From positions 1 to 38,557 of the forward strand of contig CABZXO010000010.1 of the NCBI GenBank assembly GCA_902529645.1: a stretch of DNA of 38,557 nt, written 5' to 3'. The position numbers and the translations under genes are program-made. Within the stretch, counting starts at the first letter, position 1, and every line of letters begins with the position of its first letter. This stretch comes from an uncultured Pelagibacteraceae bacterium (GTDB lineage: Bacteria; Pseudomonadota; Alphaproteobacteria; Pelagibacterales; Pelagibacteraceae). Below the pieces are notes generated by a model that worked only from the letters and a program-made list of their open reading frames with translations, was not told the DNA's origin and did no database searches. Of this stretch, positions 23,942 to 34,544 are shown piece after piece.

Positions 23942-24840
23942 TGATTGCTTTTAATAAATATTATAATCACTTTAATTTACTATCATCAGTTTTGATTATT
24001 GTTTCATTATTATTGTTAACATTTAAAGGGCTTAATTTTGGGATAGATTTCAAAGGGGGTACATTAATTGAATTAAGAGCTTCAGATTCTAAAATAAATG
24101 TAAGTTCATTAAGAGATAAATTTAATCAAATGGATTTAGGAGATGTTTCTGTAAAGAAATTTGGTAATGATACTGATTTTTTAGTGAAATTTGAAAATAA
24201 AGACAATAAAAAAAACATTATTGAAGAAATTAAAGCAAACTTAGATAAATCTTTTGGAAACAATTATGATTTTAGAAGAGTTGAAAATGTTGGTCCTAAA
24301 GTTAGTGCCGAGTTATTAAAATCAGGGGTAATTGCAATATCTTTGTCATTAGCATTAATGTTGATTTACATTTGGATTAGATTCGAATGGCAATTTAGTC
24401 TGGGCGCAATTCTAGCTTTGTTTCATGATGTTATTGTAACTTTAGGAGTTTTTTCACTATTTAGTTTAGAAATAAACTTATCAATTATAGCAGCTGTCTT
24501 AACAATAGTAGGATATTCAATGAATGATACTGTGGTTATTTTTGACCGTGTCCGTGAAAATTTAAGAAAATATTCAGATATAAAAATTTTTGAATTAACA
24601 AATATTTCTATCAATGAAACTTTATCTAGAACTATAATAACTTCTGCAACTACTTTACTTGCTTTATTAGCAATTTATTTTTTTGGCGGAGAAATATTAA
24701 AAGGTTTTTCACTAGCAATGATACTTGGTGTTATTTTTGGAACTTATTCTTCTATTTATATAGCTAACACTGTTTTAGTGAGACTAAGAGTTTCTCAAAA
24801 AACTGTTCTTAGAGAAGACGATCAAAATAAATTGAATTAA
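23941..24840 (+). CDS. secF: SecF, protein translocase subunit
   Basis: Partner of SecD in the Sec accessory complex, 299 residues (E. coli has 323). Hallmarks are GIDFKGGTLIELRA near residues 34-47, the RVENVGPKVSAELLKSG junction, and TIVGYSMNDTVVIFDRVREN in TM4. It has six predicted membrane helices. It overlaps secD by one base and ends the long housekeeping run that began at dgt. Confidence 0.95.
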   Translation: MIAFNKYYNHFNLLSSVLIIVSLLLLTFKGLNFGIDFKGGTLIELRASDSKINVSSLRDKFNQMDLGDVSVKKFGNDTDFLVKFENKDNKKNIIEEIKANLDKSFGNNYDFRRVENVGPKVSAELLKSGVIAISLSLALMLIYIWIRFEWQFSLGAILALFHDVIVTLGVFSLFSLEINLSIIAAVLTIVGYSMNDTVVIFDRVRENLRKYSDIKIFELTNISINETLSRTIITSATTLLALLAIYFFGGEILKGFSLAMILGVIFGTYSSIYIANTVLVRLRVSQKTVLREDDQNKLN

Positions 24841-24882
24841 TCATTAAAATTTTTAAAATTTCGTTATATTATTTCAAAGTAT

Positions 24883-24888
24883 TATAAT
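24883..24888 (+). promoter_or_regulatory. -10 box immediately before aacS
   Basis: Perfect TATAAT only six bases before the ATG at 24895, in the 54-bp secF-aacS spacer. If used, transcription would begin at or next to the start codon, giving a leaderless mRNA. No strong -35 is visible. Confidence 0.4.
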
Positions 24889-24894
24889 TATTTT

Positions 24895-26856
24895 ATGAAT
24901 ATAAGACTTTGGAAACCATCCAGTAAAACAAAAAAAAATTCAAATTTATTTAAATTCGAAAAATTTATATCTAAACGATTTAATAAAAATTTTAATGAGA
25001 ATTTCAAAAAAATACATGATTGGTCAATTAAAAATCAAGGTGATTTTTGGAGTAGTGTGTGGGATTTCTCTAAAGTTAAAGGTATTAAAAGTAACACTAA
25101 AGTAAAAAAATCAAAAAAATTTTATAAAAATACTTTTTTACCGAACTCAAAATTAAATTTTTGTGAAAATTTACTTTCAAAAAATACAAAAGAGAAAGCA
25201 ATTACTTTTATTAGTGAAAATGGTTACCGTGAAATACGAAATTGGAATGAATTAAATAAAAATGCAAAAAATATTTCAAATAATTTTAAAAAATTAAATA
25301 TCAAATCAAACGATCGAATAGCAGCTTATATGCCAAACATACCTGAAACAGTAGAAGCTTTTTTGGGCACTGTTTCTATTGGAGCTATATGGTCATCTTG
25401 TTCACCAGATTTTGGAATTAATGGTGTTATAGAGAGATTTTCTCAAATTAAACCGAAAATTTTAATTGTTACTAATCAATATTTTTACAATGGAAAAAAA
25501 ATTAATATTTTAGAAAGAATACCTGAAATAATAAAAAAAATTCCTTCTATAAAACATGTGATTATATCTATTTACCCTGGTCAACCAAATTTAAAAAAAC
25601 TTCCAAAATACAGAAATATCAAAACACATTATTGGAACAATTTTATTAAGGAAAATGTTTTAAATTTTAAATTTCCTAAGTTTGACTTTGAACATAGTTT
25701 AGCAATTCTTTATTCTAGTGGTACAACAGGCAAACCCAAATGTATTTGTCATAAAAATGGAGGTGTATTAATACAGCATTTAAAAGAACATCAATTACAT
25801 TGTGACATTAAAGAAAATGACAATGTTTTTTATTTTACAACATGTGGATGGATGATGTGGAATTGGCTAATTTCAGTTTTGGCCTCAAAAGCATCAATTG
25901 TATTATTCGATGGTTTCCCAATGTATAAACGTGATGATCTTCTTTTAAAAATAGCCAATAAAGAAAATATAACCTTATTTGGAGTTAGTGCTAAATATGT
26001 TGATGCTTTAAGAAAAACAAGAAAAAATTTTAAGAAAGTTTATGAGTTAAAAAAACTTAGAACTATATGCTCTACTGGATCTCCATTATCATCAGATTGT
26101 TTTAAATATGTTTATAAATATATTAAAAAAAATGTTCATTTAGCATCTATTTCTGGAGGAACTGATATTGTTTCTTGTTTTGTTTTGGGTAATTTATATC
26201 AGTCAGTTCATTCAGGAGAAATTCAAAGCAAAGGTTTGGGTATGGATGTTCGGGTATTTAATGAAAAAGGAAAGTCTGTTTTAGATCAGAAAGGAGAATT
26301 GGTTTGTGTTAATCCTTTTCCATCAATGCCTTCAAAATTTTGGAATGATCATAAAGATATTAAATTTAAAAAAGCTTATTTTAATAGATATAGAAATATA
26401 TGGCACCATGGTGATTATGCTCAAATAACAAATAATAATGGAATAATAATATCAGGAAGATCTGATACAACTTTAAATCCCGGTGGCGTAAGGCTTGGTA
26501 CTGCCGAAATTTACTCTGAGGTAGAGCGGTTTAAAGAAATTAAGGAGTCTTTAGTTGTTGGACAATCTTGGGATAACGATGTTCGTATAATTTTATTTGT
26601 AATTTTAAATTCAAAGTATCAATTTAATGATAGCTTATTAAAAAAAATAAAATTACAAATTAAAAAACATGCATCACCTAGACATGTGCCAAGAAAAATA
26701 ATTCAAGTAAACGATATACCAAGAACTAAAAGTGGTAAAATTGTTGAGTTAGCAGTCAAAAATATAATTGAAGGAAATACAATAAAAAACAAAGAAGCTT
26801 TGGCTAATCCAGAAAGTTTAAATCAATTTAAAGATATTAAAGAGCTACAATACTAA
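24895..26856 (+). CDS. aacS: Acetoacetyl-CoA synthetase
   Basis: AMP-forming acyl-CoA synthetase of the acetoacetate-CoA ligase type, 653 residues, cytoplasmic; it activates acetoacetate to acetoacetyl-CoA with ATP. It has the ATP-binding P-loop LYSSGTTGKPKCICH near residue 277, TTCGWMMWNWL typical of the acetoacetyl/acetyl-CoA synthetase branch, GRSDTTLNPGGVRLGTAEIY, and the C-terminal acetylation-type lysine in PRTKSGKIVE. The basic N-terminus (residues 1-90) is typical of the aacS family. Related short-chain acids are possible alternative substrates. It converges with the next gene, five bases away. Confidence 0.88.
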   Translation: MNIRLWKPSSKTKKNSNLFKFEKFISKRFNKNFNENFKKIHDWSIKNQGDFWSSVWDFSKVKGIKSNTKVKKSKKFYKNTFLPNSKLNFCENLLSKNTKEKAITFISENGYREIRNWNELNKNAKNISNNFKKLNIKSNDRIAAYMPNIPETVEAFLGTVSIGAIWSSCSPDFGINGVIERFSQIKPKILIVTNQYFYNGKKINILERIPEIIKKIPSIKHVIISIYPGQPNLKKLPKYRNIKTHYWNNFIKENVLNFKFPKFDFEHSLAILYSSGTTGKPKCICHKNGGVLIQHLKEHQLHCDIKENDNVFYFTTCGWMMWNWLISVLASKASIVLFDGFPMYKRDDLLLKIANKENITLFGVSAKYVDALRKTRKNFKKVYELKKLRTICSTGSPLSSDCFKYVYKYIKKNVHLASISGGTDIVSCFVLGNLYQSVHSGEIQSKGLGMDVRVFNEKGKSVLDQKGELVCVNPFPSMPSKFWNDHKDIKFKKAYFNRYRNIWHHGDYAQITNNNGIIISGRSDTTLNPGGVRLGTAEIYSEVERFKEIKESLVVGQSWDNDVRIILFVILNSKYQFNDSLLKKIKLQIKKHASPRHVPRKIIQVNDIPRTKSGKIVELAVKNIIEGNTIKNKEALANPESLNQFKDIKELQY

Positions 26857-26861
26857 TTTTT

Positions 26862-27464
26862 TTAATACAAGTTTTGAGCTATTACCATTGTAAGTAACAT
26901 TGGTAATGATAACAAAGTATTTGTTCTTGAAAATAGCATTGCTGTTTTAGCTGATTTAGCTTTTGTTTCTGGATCACTCTCAACTATACCTAAAGCTCTT
27001 TTTTGATTTGGCCAAATTACAAACCATACATTAAATGCCATTATAATTCCTAACCACATTCCAATCCCAATCGCAGTATGTTTAGGTACACCTGAACCAA
27101 TACTTAAAGTCATTGCATCATGAAGATATCCATTAAGAAGAGCTAGAATTAAACCAGAAAGAACAGTTAATGCAGCAGCCCATCTAAAGTAAAATAATGC
27201 AGCTGGTGCTATTACTTTACCAATAGCTGGTTTTTGTTCATCTGGAATTTTTCCCATATTTGGAATTTGAACAAAATTGAAATACCAAAGTAATCCAATC
27301 CACATAATTGCAACAATCACATGTATGTATCTAAAAAACCAGCTCCAGAATAGTGTATCAAAAGCCATTCCATCATTTAAATAAAACAATCCTAAAAACA
27401 ATAAAATAGCAATTGCTAGTGATGTATGAACTGTTTTTGATAATGATGATAATAAATTACTCAT
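26862..27464 (-). CDS. PuuD-like (Urate_ox_N) integral membrane protein
   Basis: Polytopic membrane protein of 200 residues with about five hydrophobic segments. The stretch FFRYIHVIVAIMWIGLLWYF followed by NFVQIP is the signature I associate with the N-terminal membrane domain of the urate hydroxylase PuuD family. The C-terminal cytochrome c domain of full PuuD is absent: no CxxCH is present. No purine degradation genes are nearby, so a urate role is doubtful; it may be a haem- or electron-transfer-linked membrane protein. It lies 49 bases downstream of uvrA on the same strand. Confidence 0.7.
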   Translation of the reverse strand: MSNLLSSLSKTVHTSLAIAILLFLGLFYLNDGMAFDTLFWSWFFRYIHVIVAIMWIGLLWYFNFVQIPNMGKIPDEQKPAIGKVIAPAALFYFRWAAALTVLSGLILALLNGYLHDAMTLSIGSGVPKHTAIGIGMWLGIIMAFNVWFVIWPNQKRALGIVESDPETKAKSAKTAMLFSRTNTLLSLPMLLTMVIAQNLY

Positions 27465-27513
27465 GATTCTTTAATTTATACACTAATTTTTGAATATTTT
27501 TAAGTTGTTTAAT

Positions 27514-30366
27514 TTAGGTCAAAAGGGGTTTTAAAAATTCTCCAGTGTAACTCCCTTTAACTTTGCATACTTCTTCAGGTTTTCCTTCGGCGACAATATT
27601 ACCACCTTTTACACCACCTTCAGGACCCATATCCACTATGTAATCTGCTGTTTTAATAACATCTAGATTATGCTCAATAACAACGACCGTATTTCCAAGT
27701 TTTACAAATGTATGAAGTATTTCTAAAAGTTTTTTAATATCATGTTGATGCAAACCTGTGGTTGGTTCATCTAAAATATACATAGTTCTTCCTGTAGATC
27801 TTTTTGAAAGTTCCTTTGCGAGCTTAATTCTTTGTGCTTCACCTCCTGACAGTGTAGTTGCTTGTTGACCAATTTTTATATAACCCAATCCAACTTTTTT
27901 AAGAGTTAACAATTTTGTTTTTATATTAGATATATTCTCAAAATATTCACACCCCTCATCAACCGACATATCTAAAACATCGGCAATACTTTTACCTTTA
28001 AATTTAATTTCTAAAGTTTCTCTATTATATCTGGTACCCTTACACTCATCACATTGTATATATACATCAGGTAAGAAATGCATTTCATATGTGATTACAC
28101 CATCACCCTCACAAGCCTCACATCTACCTCCTTTAACATTGAAAGAAAATCTTCCTGGTTTATATCCTCTTGTTTTGGACTCTGGCAGACTTGTAAACCA
28201 ATCTCTAATTGGTCCAAAGGCACCCGTATATGTTGCTGGATTTGATCTAGGTGTTCTACCTATGGGAGATTGATCAATATCAATAATTTTATCAATTAAC
28301 TCTACGCCTTTATACCCTTTAAAAGATTTAGGTGTTTTTCTAGCTTTATTATTTAAAGTTAAATTTAATGCGTGAAATAATGTTTGTAGTATTAGTGTCG
28401 ATTTTCCACTTCCAGAAACACCTGTAACACAGGTAAAGGTTCCGGTTGGAATTTTAAGATTAACATTATTTAAATTATTTCCACTTGCACCATTTATTTC
28501 AACAAACCTGCCATTTTTAGCTAAACGTCGTGATCTTGGAATTTCAATTGTTTTTTTATTAGCAAGATACTGTCCAGTAATACTATTTTTATCTTTTTTA
28601 ATTTCTTCATATGATCCTTGCGCTGTTATCTCACCACCATTACTCCCAGCTTCAGGGCCAAGATCAATAATATGATCTGCATTTTCCATTGTCTCGGTAT
28701 CATGCTCAACAACAATTACAGTATTACCTAAATCTCTTAATCTTTTTAATGCATTAATTAGTTTGACATTATCTTTTTGATGCAAACCAATTGATGGTTC
28801 ATCTAATACGTATAATACACCTGTTAAACCAGACCCAATCTGCGAAGCTAATCTAATTCTTTGAGCTTCACCACCTGATAATGTTCCAGATTCTCTTGAC
28901 AATGTTAAATAATCTAAACCAACGTTAAGAAGAAAATTTAATCTTTCATTTATTTCTTTTAAAACATGTTCAGCAATTTTAAATTGTCTTTTATCAAGGT
29001 TATTTTCTAAATTTTTAAACCATTCTGCTGCATCTAAAATAGATTTTTTTGTTACTTCACTAATGTTAAGATCATTAATTTTTACACATAAAGCCTCTTC
29101 TTTTAATCTGTCACCATTACATGCTTCACATGCTGTATCTGATTGATATTCAGCTATTGCTTCTCTTTTCCATTCGCTATCAGATTCTAAAAATCTTCTT
29201 TCAAGATTATTAATTACACCTTCAAAGGTTTTTTTATAAGAATATTTTTCATAACCATCATCATAATTAAATTTAATCTCATCTTCATCTGAACCATAAA
29301 GAATAATATCTTTAATTTTTTTGGGTAATTTTTTCCATTTTTCATCTAAAGAAAAAGCATAATGTTTTGCTAAAGATGCTAAAGTTTGAGCATAGTATAA
29401 TGTGGTTGATTTTGACCAAGGCTCAATTGCTCCATCAGCTAAACTTTTTCTGTCATCAGGAACAACTAAATTTGGATCAACATTTAATTTCATTCCAATT
29501 CCCTCACACTCTTCACAAGCTCCATAGGGACTGTTAAATGAAAAAAGTCTTGGTTCAATTTCCTCAATTGTAAAACCACTTTCAGGGCAAGCAAACTTTG
29601 TAGAGTAAATTAATTTCTCAATTTTTCTAAATTTTTGAGGAAGAGTCTCATCTTCATATTCGACAAATACTAAACCGTTGGCTAAATTTACAGCTGTTTC
29701 AATACTTTCGGCTAATCTATTTCCAAGTTTTGAATTTAAAACTATTCTATCTACTAAGATTGAAATATCATGCTTAAGTTTTTTATCTAGATTAGGTGAT
29801 TTTTCTATATCATATAAAACATTATCAATTTTAATTTTTCTAAATCCTCTTCTTTTGTAACTTAAAATATCTTTTTTATATTCACCCTTACGACCTCTTA
29901 CCACTGGAGCATAAATATATATTGTTGATTTTTTTGGCAATTTTTTAACTAAATCTACTATCTGTGTTATTGTTTGAGAGGTTATTGGCTTTCCTGTAAA
30001 TGGTGAATAGGGGATACCTGCTCTAGCATATAATACCCTCATGTAATCATAAATTTCTGTTACAGTTGCAACAGTAGATCTTGGGTTTTTTGAAGTATTT
30101 TTTTGTTCTATTGCAATAGCTGGACTTAATCCTTCTATTAAATCAACATTTGGTTTTTTCATTTTATCTAAAAATTGACGTGCATATGCAGATAAACTTT
30201 CCACATACCTTCTCTGACCTTCTGCGTAGATAGTATCAAAAGCTAAAGATGATTTTCCTGACCCTGATAGACCCGTAATGACCACAAATTTGTCCTTTGG
30301 AATCTCTACAGTAACATTCTTCAAATTATGTTCTTTAGCGCCCTTAATAACTATCTTTTTCATCAT
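27514..30366 (-). CDS. uvrA: UvrA, excinuclease ABC subunit A
   Basis: Damage-recognition ATPase of nucleotide excision repair, 950 residues (E. coli has 940). Two ABC modules are visible: Walker [20 protein letters not shown] near residue 33 and [15 protein letters not shown] near residue 645, with signatures [14 protein letters not shown] and [14 protein letters not shown]. Zinc modules [11 protein letters not shown]...QCDECKG and [10 protein letters not shown] are intact. The first finger reads [11 protein letters not shown]...GACEEC, so the second cysteine is Ser, which I recall as common in alphaproteobacteria. MM start: either ATG possible. It is divergent from ssb. Confidence 0.96.
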   Translation of the reverse strand: MMKKIVIKGAKEHNLKNVTVEIPKDKFVVITGLSGSGKSSLAFDTIYAEGQRRYVESLSAYARQFLDKMKKPNVDLIEGLSPAIAIEQKNTSKNPRSTVATVTEIYDYMRVLYARAGIPYSPFTGKPITSQTITQIVDLVKKLPKKSTIYIYAPVVRGRKGEYKKDILSYKRRGFRKIKIDNVLYDIEKSPNLDKKLKHDISILVDRIVLNSKLGNRLAESIETAVNLANGLVFVEYEDETLPQKFRKIEKLIYSTKFACPESGFTIEEIEPRLFSFNSPYGACEECEGIGMKLNVDPNLVVPDDRKSLADGAIEPWSKSTTLYYAQTLASLAKHYAFSLDEKWKKLPKKIKDIILYGSDEDEIKFNYDDGYEKYSYKKTFEGVINNLERRFLESDSEWKREAIAEYQSDTACEACNGDRLKEEALCVKINDLNISEVTKKSILDAAEWFKNLENNLDKRQFKIAEHVLKEINERLNFLLNVGLDYLTLSRESGTLSGGEAQRIRLASQIGSGLTGVLYVLDEPSIGLHQKDNVKLINALKRLRDLGNTVIVVEHDTETMENADHIIDLGPEAGSNGGEITAQGSYEEIKKDKNSITGQYLANKKTIEIPRSRRLAKNGRFVEINGASGNNLNNVNLKIPTGTFTCVTGVSGSGKSTLILQTLFHALNLTLNNKARKTPKSFKGYKGVELIDKIIDIDQSPIGRTPRSNPATYTGAFGPIRDWFTSLPESKTRGYKPGRFSFNVKGGRCEACEGDGVITYEMHFLPDVYIQCDECKGTRYNRETLEIKFKGKSIADVLDMSVDEGCEYFENISNIKTKLLTLKKVGLGYIKIGQQATTLSGGEAQRIKLAKELSKRSTGRTMYILDEPTTGLHQHDIKKLLEILHTFVKLGNTVVVIEHNLDVIKTADYIVDMGPEGGVKGGNIVAEGKPEEVCKVKGSYTGEFLKPLLT

Positions 30367-30412
30367 AATTTTGGTTGCTTTGGGTTAATAAAATTAATAT
30401 TCAGAATAATTG

Positions 30413-30421
30413 TGATATAAT
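30413..30421 (+). promoter_or_regulatory. Extended -10 promoter of ssb
   Basis: TGATATAAT is a perfect extended -10 (TGn plus TATAAT) 33 bases before the ssb ATG in the 88-bp uvrA-ssb spacer. No clear -35 is present, which fits an extended -10 promoter. It would drive ssb and probably the gyrA string. Confidence 0.6.
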
Positions 30422-30454
30422 TCTAATTAATTAATTTAACAAATATTAAATATT

Positions 30455-30904
30455 ATGGCTGGAAGTTTAAATAAAGTATTATTAATTGGTCGTTTGGGCG
30501 CAGATCCTGAAATTAAGCAAATGGTAAATGGCAAAAGTGTAGCCAGATTAAGCCTTGCAACAAGTCAATCCTGGAAAGATAAAAACACTGGTGAGAGAAA
30601 AGAAAAAACTGAATGGCACCGTATAGTTGTATTTAATGAAGGTCTAGTAAATGTTGTTCAACAATATTTAAAAAAAGGTGCTCAAGTTTATGTTGAAGGA
30701 CAACTTACGACAAGAAAATGGAAAGATGAACAATCGGGACAAGACAAATATTCAACTGAAATAGTTATACAAGGATATAATTCTTCACTTACAATGTTGG
30801 GTGGAGGTAATTCTGTCGGTGGAATTCAAAATGACACTACTCAACAAAATAACATTGAGGATTCTTCACAAGTGTCGGATATGGATGATGAAATTCCATT
30901 TTAG
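30455..30904 (+). CDS. ssb: Single-stranded DNA-binding protein
   Basis: Tetrameric OB-fold protein that coats single-stranded DNA in replication and repair, 149 residues. It begins [20 protein letters not shown], has the core [13 protein letters not shown] and [16 protein letters not shown], a Gln/Asn/Gly linker, and the acidic partner-binding tip DMDDEIPF. It is divergent from uvrA, the classic arrangement, and five bases before gyrA. Confidence 0.97.
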   Translation: MAGSLNKVLLIGRLGADPEIKQMVNGKSVARLSLATSQSWKDKNTGERKEKTEWHRIVVFNEGLVNVVQQYLKKGAQVYVEGQLTTRKWKDEQSGQDKYSTEIVIQGYNSSLTMLGGGNSVGGIQNDTTQQNNIEDSSQVSDMDDEIPF

Positions 30905-30909
30905 TTTCT

Positions 30910-33489
30910 ATGAAAAATACTGAAGAATTTAAAGATAAAAATATAAAATTAATCTCAATGCATGATGAGATGAGCTCATCATATCTTTCTTATGCAATGA
31001 GTGTAATTGTAAGTCGTGCACTTCCTGATGTAAGAGATGGTTTAAAACCTGTTCATAGAAGAATTTTATATGCAATGTACAAAGGTGGATATGATTGGTC
31101 TAAACAATTTAGAAAATCCGCAAGAATAGTTGGGGATGTTATTGGTAAATATCACCCTCATGGTGATCAGTCTGTCTATGATGCTTTAGTTAGAATGGTA
31201 CAAGATTTCTCTATGAGCTTACCATTGATTCAAGGTCAAGGAAATTTTGGATCTATAGATGGTGATCCTGCTGCTGCAATGAGATATACCGAAACTCGTT
31301 TGTCAAAAGTTTCTCAATATTTAATTGATGATATTGAAAAAAATACAATATCTTTCAAAAGTAATTACGATGAAACCGAGAAAGAACCTAGTGTTTTACC
31401 GGCACAGTTCCCAAATTTATTAGTAAATGGAGCTGGTGGTATCGCTGTTGGTATGGCAACAAGTATACCTCCTCACAATTTAGGTGAAATTATAGATGGT
31501 ACTTTGGCCTTAATTGATAATAAAGATATTAAAATTAGAGAATTAATGAAACACATACCTGGTCCAGATTTTCCAACTGGTGGTGTAATTATAGGTAAAG
31601 ATATAATTAAACAAGGGTATAATAATGGAAGAGGATCTTTTAAAATAAGAGGTGAAATATCAATTGAACAACAAAAAAATGGCCGTGAAAGACTGATAAT
31701 AACTTCTATACCGTATCAAGTTAACAAATCTGTTTTAAATGAAAGGATTGCTCAGTTAGTAAGAGAAAAAAAGATTGAAGGTATTAGAGATATTCGAGAT
31801 GAGTCTAATAGAGAAGGTATTAGGGTAGCAATAGATTTAAGAAACGGTGTAGAACCAGAAACTATAAAGAGACAATTATATAAAAATACACAAATAGAGA
31901 GTTCGTTTGGTTTTAATACTTTAGCTATTGTTGAGGGAAAACCTCAAACGTGTACCTTAAAAGATTTTTTATCTAATTTTTTAACTTTTAGAGAAGATGT
32001 AGTTATTAAGAAAACTAAATTTGATCTTCAAAAAGCTGAAGAACGAGCACATATATTAATCGGATTATCAGTGTCAGTTGAAAATTTAGATAAAATAATA
32101 AAAATTATTAGATCATCTAAAACACCTGATGACGCCAAAGTATCAATTCTAAAAACTAAATGGAAAATAAATAAATCACAAAAATTAATTGCTTTAGTAG
32201 AAGGAAAAAAGGGTAAAAACCTTTACTCTTTATCTGAACCACAAGTTTTAGCTATTTTAGAATTAAGACTTCAAAAATTAACAGCATTAGGAATAAATGA
32301 AATCGAGGTTGAAATTAAAAAATTAGCTGAGCTAATCACTAAATATAAAAAGATTATTTCATCAAAAAAAGAACTTTTAAAAGTAATCAGTGAAGAGTTA
32401 AAAAATATTAAAGAGAAATTTGCTATTCCTAGAAGAACTAAAATTATAGATGCTGTTTTAAATTACGATATTGAAGAAACTATTCAAAAACAATCAGTAA
32501 TAATTACAGTTACATTACAGGGATACATAAAAAGAGGTTCTCTAGATGGAGTAAAAAAACAAAAAAGAGGTGGTAAGGGAAAATCAGGCATAACAACTAG
32601 AGATCAAGATTCTGTTGTTCAAACATTATCCGTAAATACTCATACTTCAGTTCTCTTTTTTTCTACCGAGGGTTTAGTTTACAAGATCAAAGCATGGAAA
32701 ATACCTGAAGGGTCTTCCTCTTCAAAAGGAAAATCTTTATTTAATATTTTACCTTTGAAGAGTCATCAGGCAATAAGTTCAATTATGCCAATGCCAGATG
32801 AGGAAACTGATTTAAAAAATTATCAAATTATTTTTGCAACAGCTTTGGGGAAAGTAAGAAAAAATAGCTTAGAAGATTTTTCATCAATTAATGCATCAGG
32901 TAAAATAGCGATGAAATTAGATAATAATGACAAAATTGTTGGTGTAAAAATTTGTAAAGATGATCAAGATGTAATTTTAAGTACAAAGTTTGGTAAATGT
33001 ATAAGATTTGAGGCTAAAAAGTTAAGAGTTTTTAAAGGCAGGTCATCTAAAGGAATTAAAGGTATTGACCTAGCACCTAACGACCAAATTGTATCTTTAT
33101 CAGTAATCGATAATGATAAAACAAAAAAAAATGGAAAAAAATCAAAAGAAGAAAAATCTGAAATAACAGCAAAACAGAAATTTGTTTTATCAATCAGTGA
33201 AAATGGTTATGGAAAAAAAACATCACATATGGATTATAGAGTTACAAATAGAGGTGGAAAAGGAATTATAGGAATAGTTAATTCTCCAAGAAACGGAAAT
33301 ATTACTTCATCTTTTCCTGTTTTTGAAGGTGATGAAATTTTAATTTCTACAAATAAAGGTAGAGTTATAAGAGTTGCGGTAAAAGAAATTAGAACTGCTG
33401 GAAGGAACACTCAAGGTGTTAGAATTATTAAGTTGTCTGGGGAAGAAAAAGTTGTTTCTTCAATCAAAATTGATGATAATTTGATTTAA
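30910..33489 (+). CDS. gyrA: DNA gyrase subunit A
   Basis: Breakage-reunion subunit of gyrase, 859 residues. The catalytic tyrosine is Tyr126 in [11 protein letters not shown]. The C-terminal pinwheel has a GyrA-box-like [11 protein letters not shown], which favours GyrA over ParC. In the quinolone-determining region the motif reads [10 protein letters not shown]: the position of E. coli Ser83 is Gln87, and Asp91 keeps the acidic residue. A Lys-rich insert ([17 protein letters not shown]) lies in the C-terminal domain. Its stop shares a base with the coaD ATG. Confidence 0.95.
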   Translation: MKNTEEFKDKNIKLISMHDEMSSSYLSYAMSVIVSRALPDVRDGLKPVHRRILYAMYKGGYDWSKQFRKSARIVGDVIGKYHPHGDQSVYDALVRMVQDFSMSLPLIQGQGNFGSIDGDPAAAMRYTETRLSKVSQYLIDDIEKNTISFKSNYDETEKEPSVLPAQFPNLLVNGAGGIAVGMATSIPPHNLGEIIDGTLALIDNKDIKIRELMKHIPGPDFPTGGVIIGKDIIKQGYNNGRGSFKIRGEISIEQQKNGRERLIITSIPYQVNKSVLNERIAQLVREKKIEGIRDIRDESNREGIRVAIDLRNGVEPETIKRQLYKNTQIESSFGFNTLAIVEGKPQTCTLKDFLSNFLTFREDVVIKKTKFDLQKAEERAHILIGLSVSVENLDKIIKIIRSSKTPDDAKVSILKTKWKINKSQKLIALVEGKKGKNLYSLSEPQVLAILELRLQKLTALGINEIEVEIKKLAELITKYKKIISSKKELLKVISEELKNIKEKFAIPRRTKIIDAVLNYDIEETIQKQSVIITVTLQGYIKRGSLDGVKKQKRGGKGKSGITTRDQDSVVQTLSVNTHTSVLFFSTEGLVYKIKAWKIPEGSSSSKGKSLFNILPLKSHQAISSIMPMPDEETDLKNYQIIFATALGKVRKNSLEDFSSINASGKIAMKLDNNDKIVGVKICKDDQDVILSTKFGKCIRFEAKKLRVFKGRSSKGIKGIDLAPNDQIVSLSVIDNDKTKKNGKKSKEEKSEITAKQKFVLSISENGYGKKTSHMDYRVTNRGGKGIIGIVNSPRNGNITSSFPVFEGDEILISTNKGRVIRVAVKEIRTAGRNTQGVRIIKLSGEEKVVSSIKIDDNLI

Positions 33490-33983
33490 TGAATAAAACA
33501 GCTATCTACCCAGGAACTTTTGATCCAATCACCTTTGGACACATAGATGTTATAAAAAAATCATTAAAATTATTTGACAAAATAGTTGTAGGAGTTTCTG
33601 ATGAAAGTAATAAAAATTACCTTTTTACTTCGGAAGAAAGAATAGAAATAGTGAATAAAGCATTATTTAAAGATCTGAAATTAAATAAAAAAAAAATAAA
33701 AGTAGTTTCTTTTGGCTCATTAACCACTGATTTATGTAAAAAATATAAATCAAATATTATTCTAAGAGGTTTGAGAGCTGTATCTGACTTTGAATATGAA
33801 TTTCAATTAGCTGGAATGAATAGAAAGTTAAACCATAATATAGAAACAATTTTTTTAATGTCTGATGTAGAAAATCAAATAATTTCATCAAGACTTGTAA
33901 AAGATATTGTTAAATTAAAAGGTAATATAAGAAAATTTACCACCAAAAGTACAATCAAATCTTTAAAAGAAAAATATGAGTAA
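33489..33983 (+). CDS. coaD: Phosphopantetheine adenylyltransferase
   Basis: Fourth step of coenzyme A synthesis, forming dephospho-CoA from 4'-phosphopantetheine and ATP; 164 residues, cytoplasmic hexamer. The nucleotidyltransferase motif is YPGTFDPITFGHIDVI near residues 7-22 (T-x-G-H), and ILRGLRAVSDFEYEFQLAGMN is diagnostic. The usual ISSRLVKDI follows. It is coupled to gyrA (1-base overlap) and to the cyclophilin gene (8-base overlap). Confidence 0.95.
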   Translation: MNKTAIYPGTFDPITFGHIDVIKKSLKLFDKIVVGVSDESNKNYLFTSEERIEIVNKALFKDLKLNKKKIKVVSFGSLTTDLCKKYKSNIILRGLRAVSDFEYEFQLAGMNRKLNHNIETIFLMSDVENQIISSRLVKDIVKLKGNIRKFTTKSTIKSLKEKYE

Positions 33984-34536
33984 AATTTTCATTAAAATAC
34001 TTGTTTTATTTTTTTTAATTACTAATCAATCAATAGCTGAGGAGAATATAATGATATTAAAATTAAAAGATGGTGATGTTAAAATTGAATTATTTGAAGA
34101 CGTTGCGCCAAATCATGTGAAAAGGATTAAGGAATTAGCAAATAGTGGCAAATATGATAATGTTGTATTCCATAGGGTTATAGATGGTTTCATGGCTCAA
34201 ACAGGAGATGTAAAATTTGGTAATTCAGAAACTAAAGATTTTGATCTCAGAAGAGCAGGGATGGGTGGATCAGATCTTCCAGATTTAAAGCAAGAGTTCA
34301 ATAGTCTTCCACATGATAGAGGAACTCTTTCTATGGCAAGATCTCAAGATCCTAATAGTGCAAACAGTCAATTTTTTATTTGTTTTCAACCAGCTCCATT
34401 TTTAGATAGACAATATACAGTTTTTGGAAAAGTTATTGATGGAATGGAATTTGTAGATAAAATTAAAAGAGGTGACCAAAATAATAATGGTGCTGTAACT
34501 GATCCTGATAAAATTATTAGTTTCAAATCACAATAA
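33976..34536 (+). CDS. Periplasmic peptidyl-prolyl cis-trans isomerase (cyclophilin)
   Basis: Cyclophilin-type proline isomerase, 186 residues. A signal peptide is clear (LVLFFLITNQSIAEE, cleavage near residue 21), so it assists folding in the periplasm like PpiA. Core motifs are FHRVIDGFMAQTGD (catalytic Arg) and SQFFICFQPAPFLDRQYTVF (with the FFI segment). An internal ATG after the signal peptide could in theory give a cytoplasmic form but has no special support. It lies between coaD and tgt, the usual alphaproteobacterial order. Confidence 0.92.
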   Translation: MSKIFIKILVLFFLITNQSIAEENIMILKLKDGDVKIELFEDVAPNHVKRIKELANSGKYDNVVFHRVIDGFMAQTGDVKFGNSETKDFDLRRAGMGGSDLPDLKQEFNSLPHDRGTLSMARSQDPNSANSQFFICFQPAPFLDRQYTVFGKVIDGMEFVDKIKRGDQNNNGAVTDPDKIISFKSQ

Positions 34537-34544
34537 ATTTATTA

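Noticed and set aside
29500..29600. Loss of one zinc-finger cysteine in UvrA (ACPESG instead of CxxC)
   Set aside because: I recall the same CP-x-SG form in other alphaproteobacterial UvrA proteins, so it is probably a lineage feature rather than an anomaly.
30367..30454. SOS (LexA) operator between uvrA and ssb
   Set aside because: No GTTC-N7-GTTC or GAAC-N7-GAAC pattern occurs in this spacer; a weak AGAAT/ATTCT pair is too poor to call.
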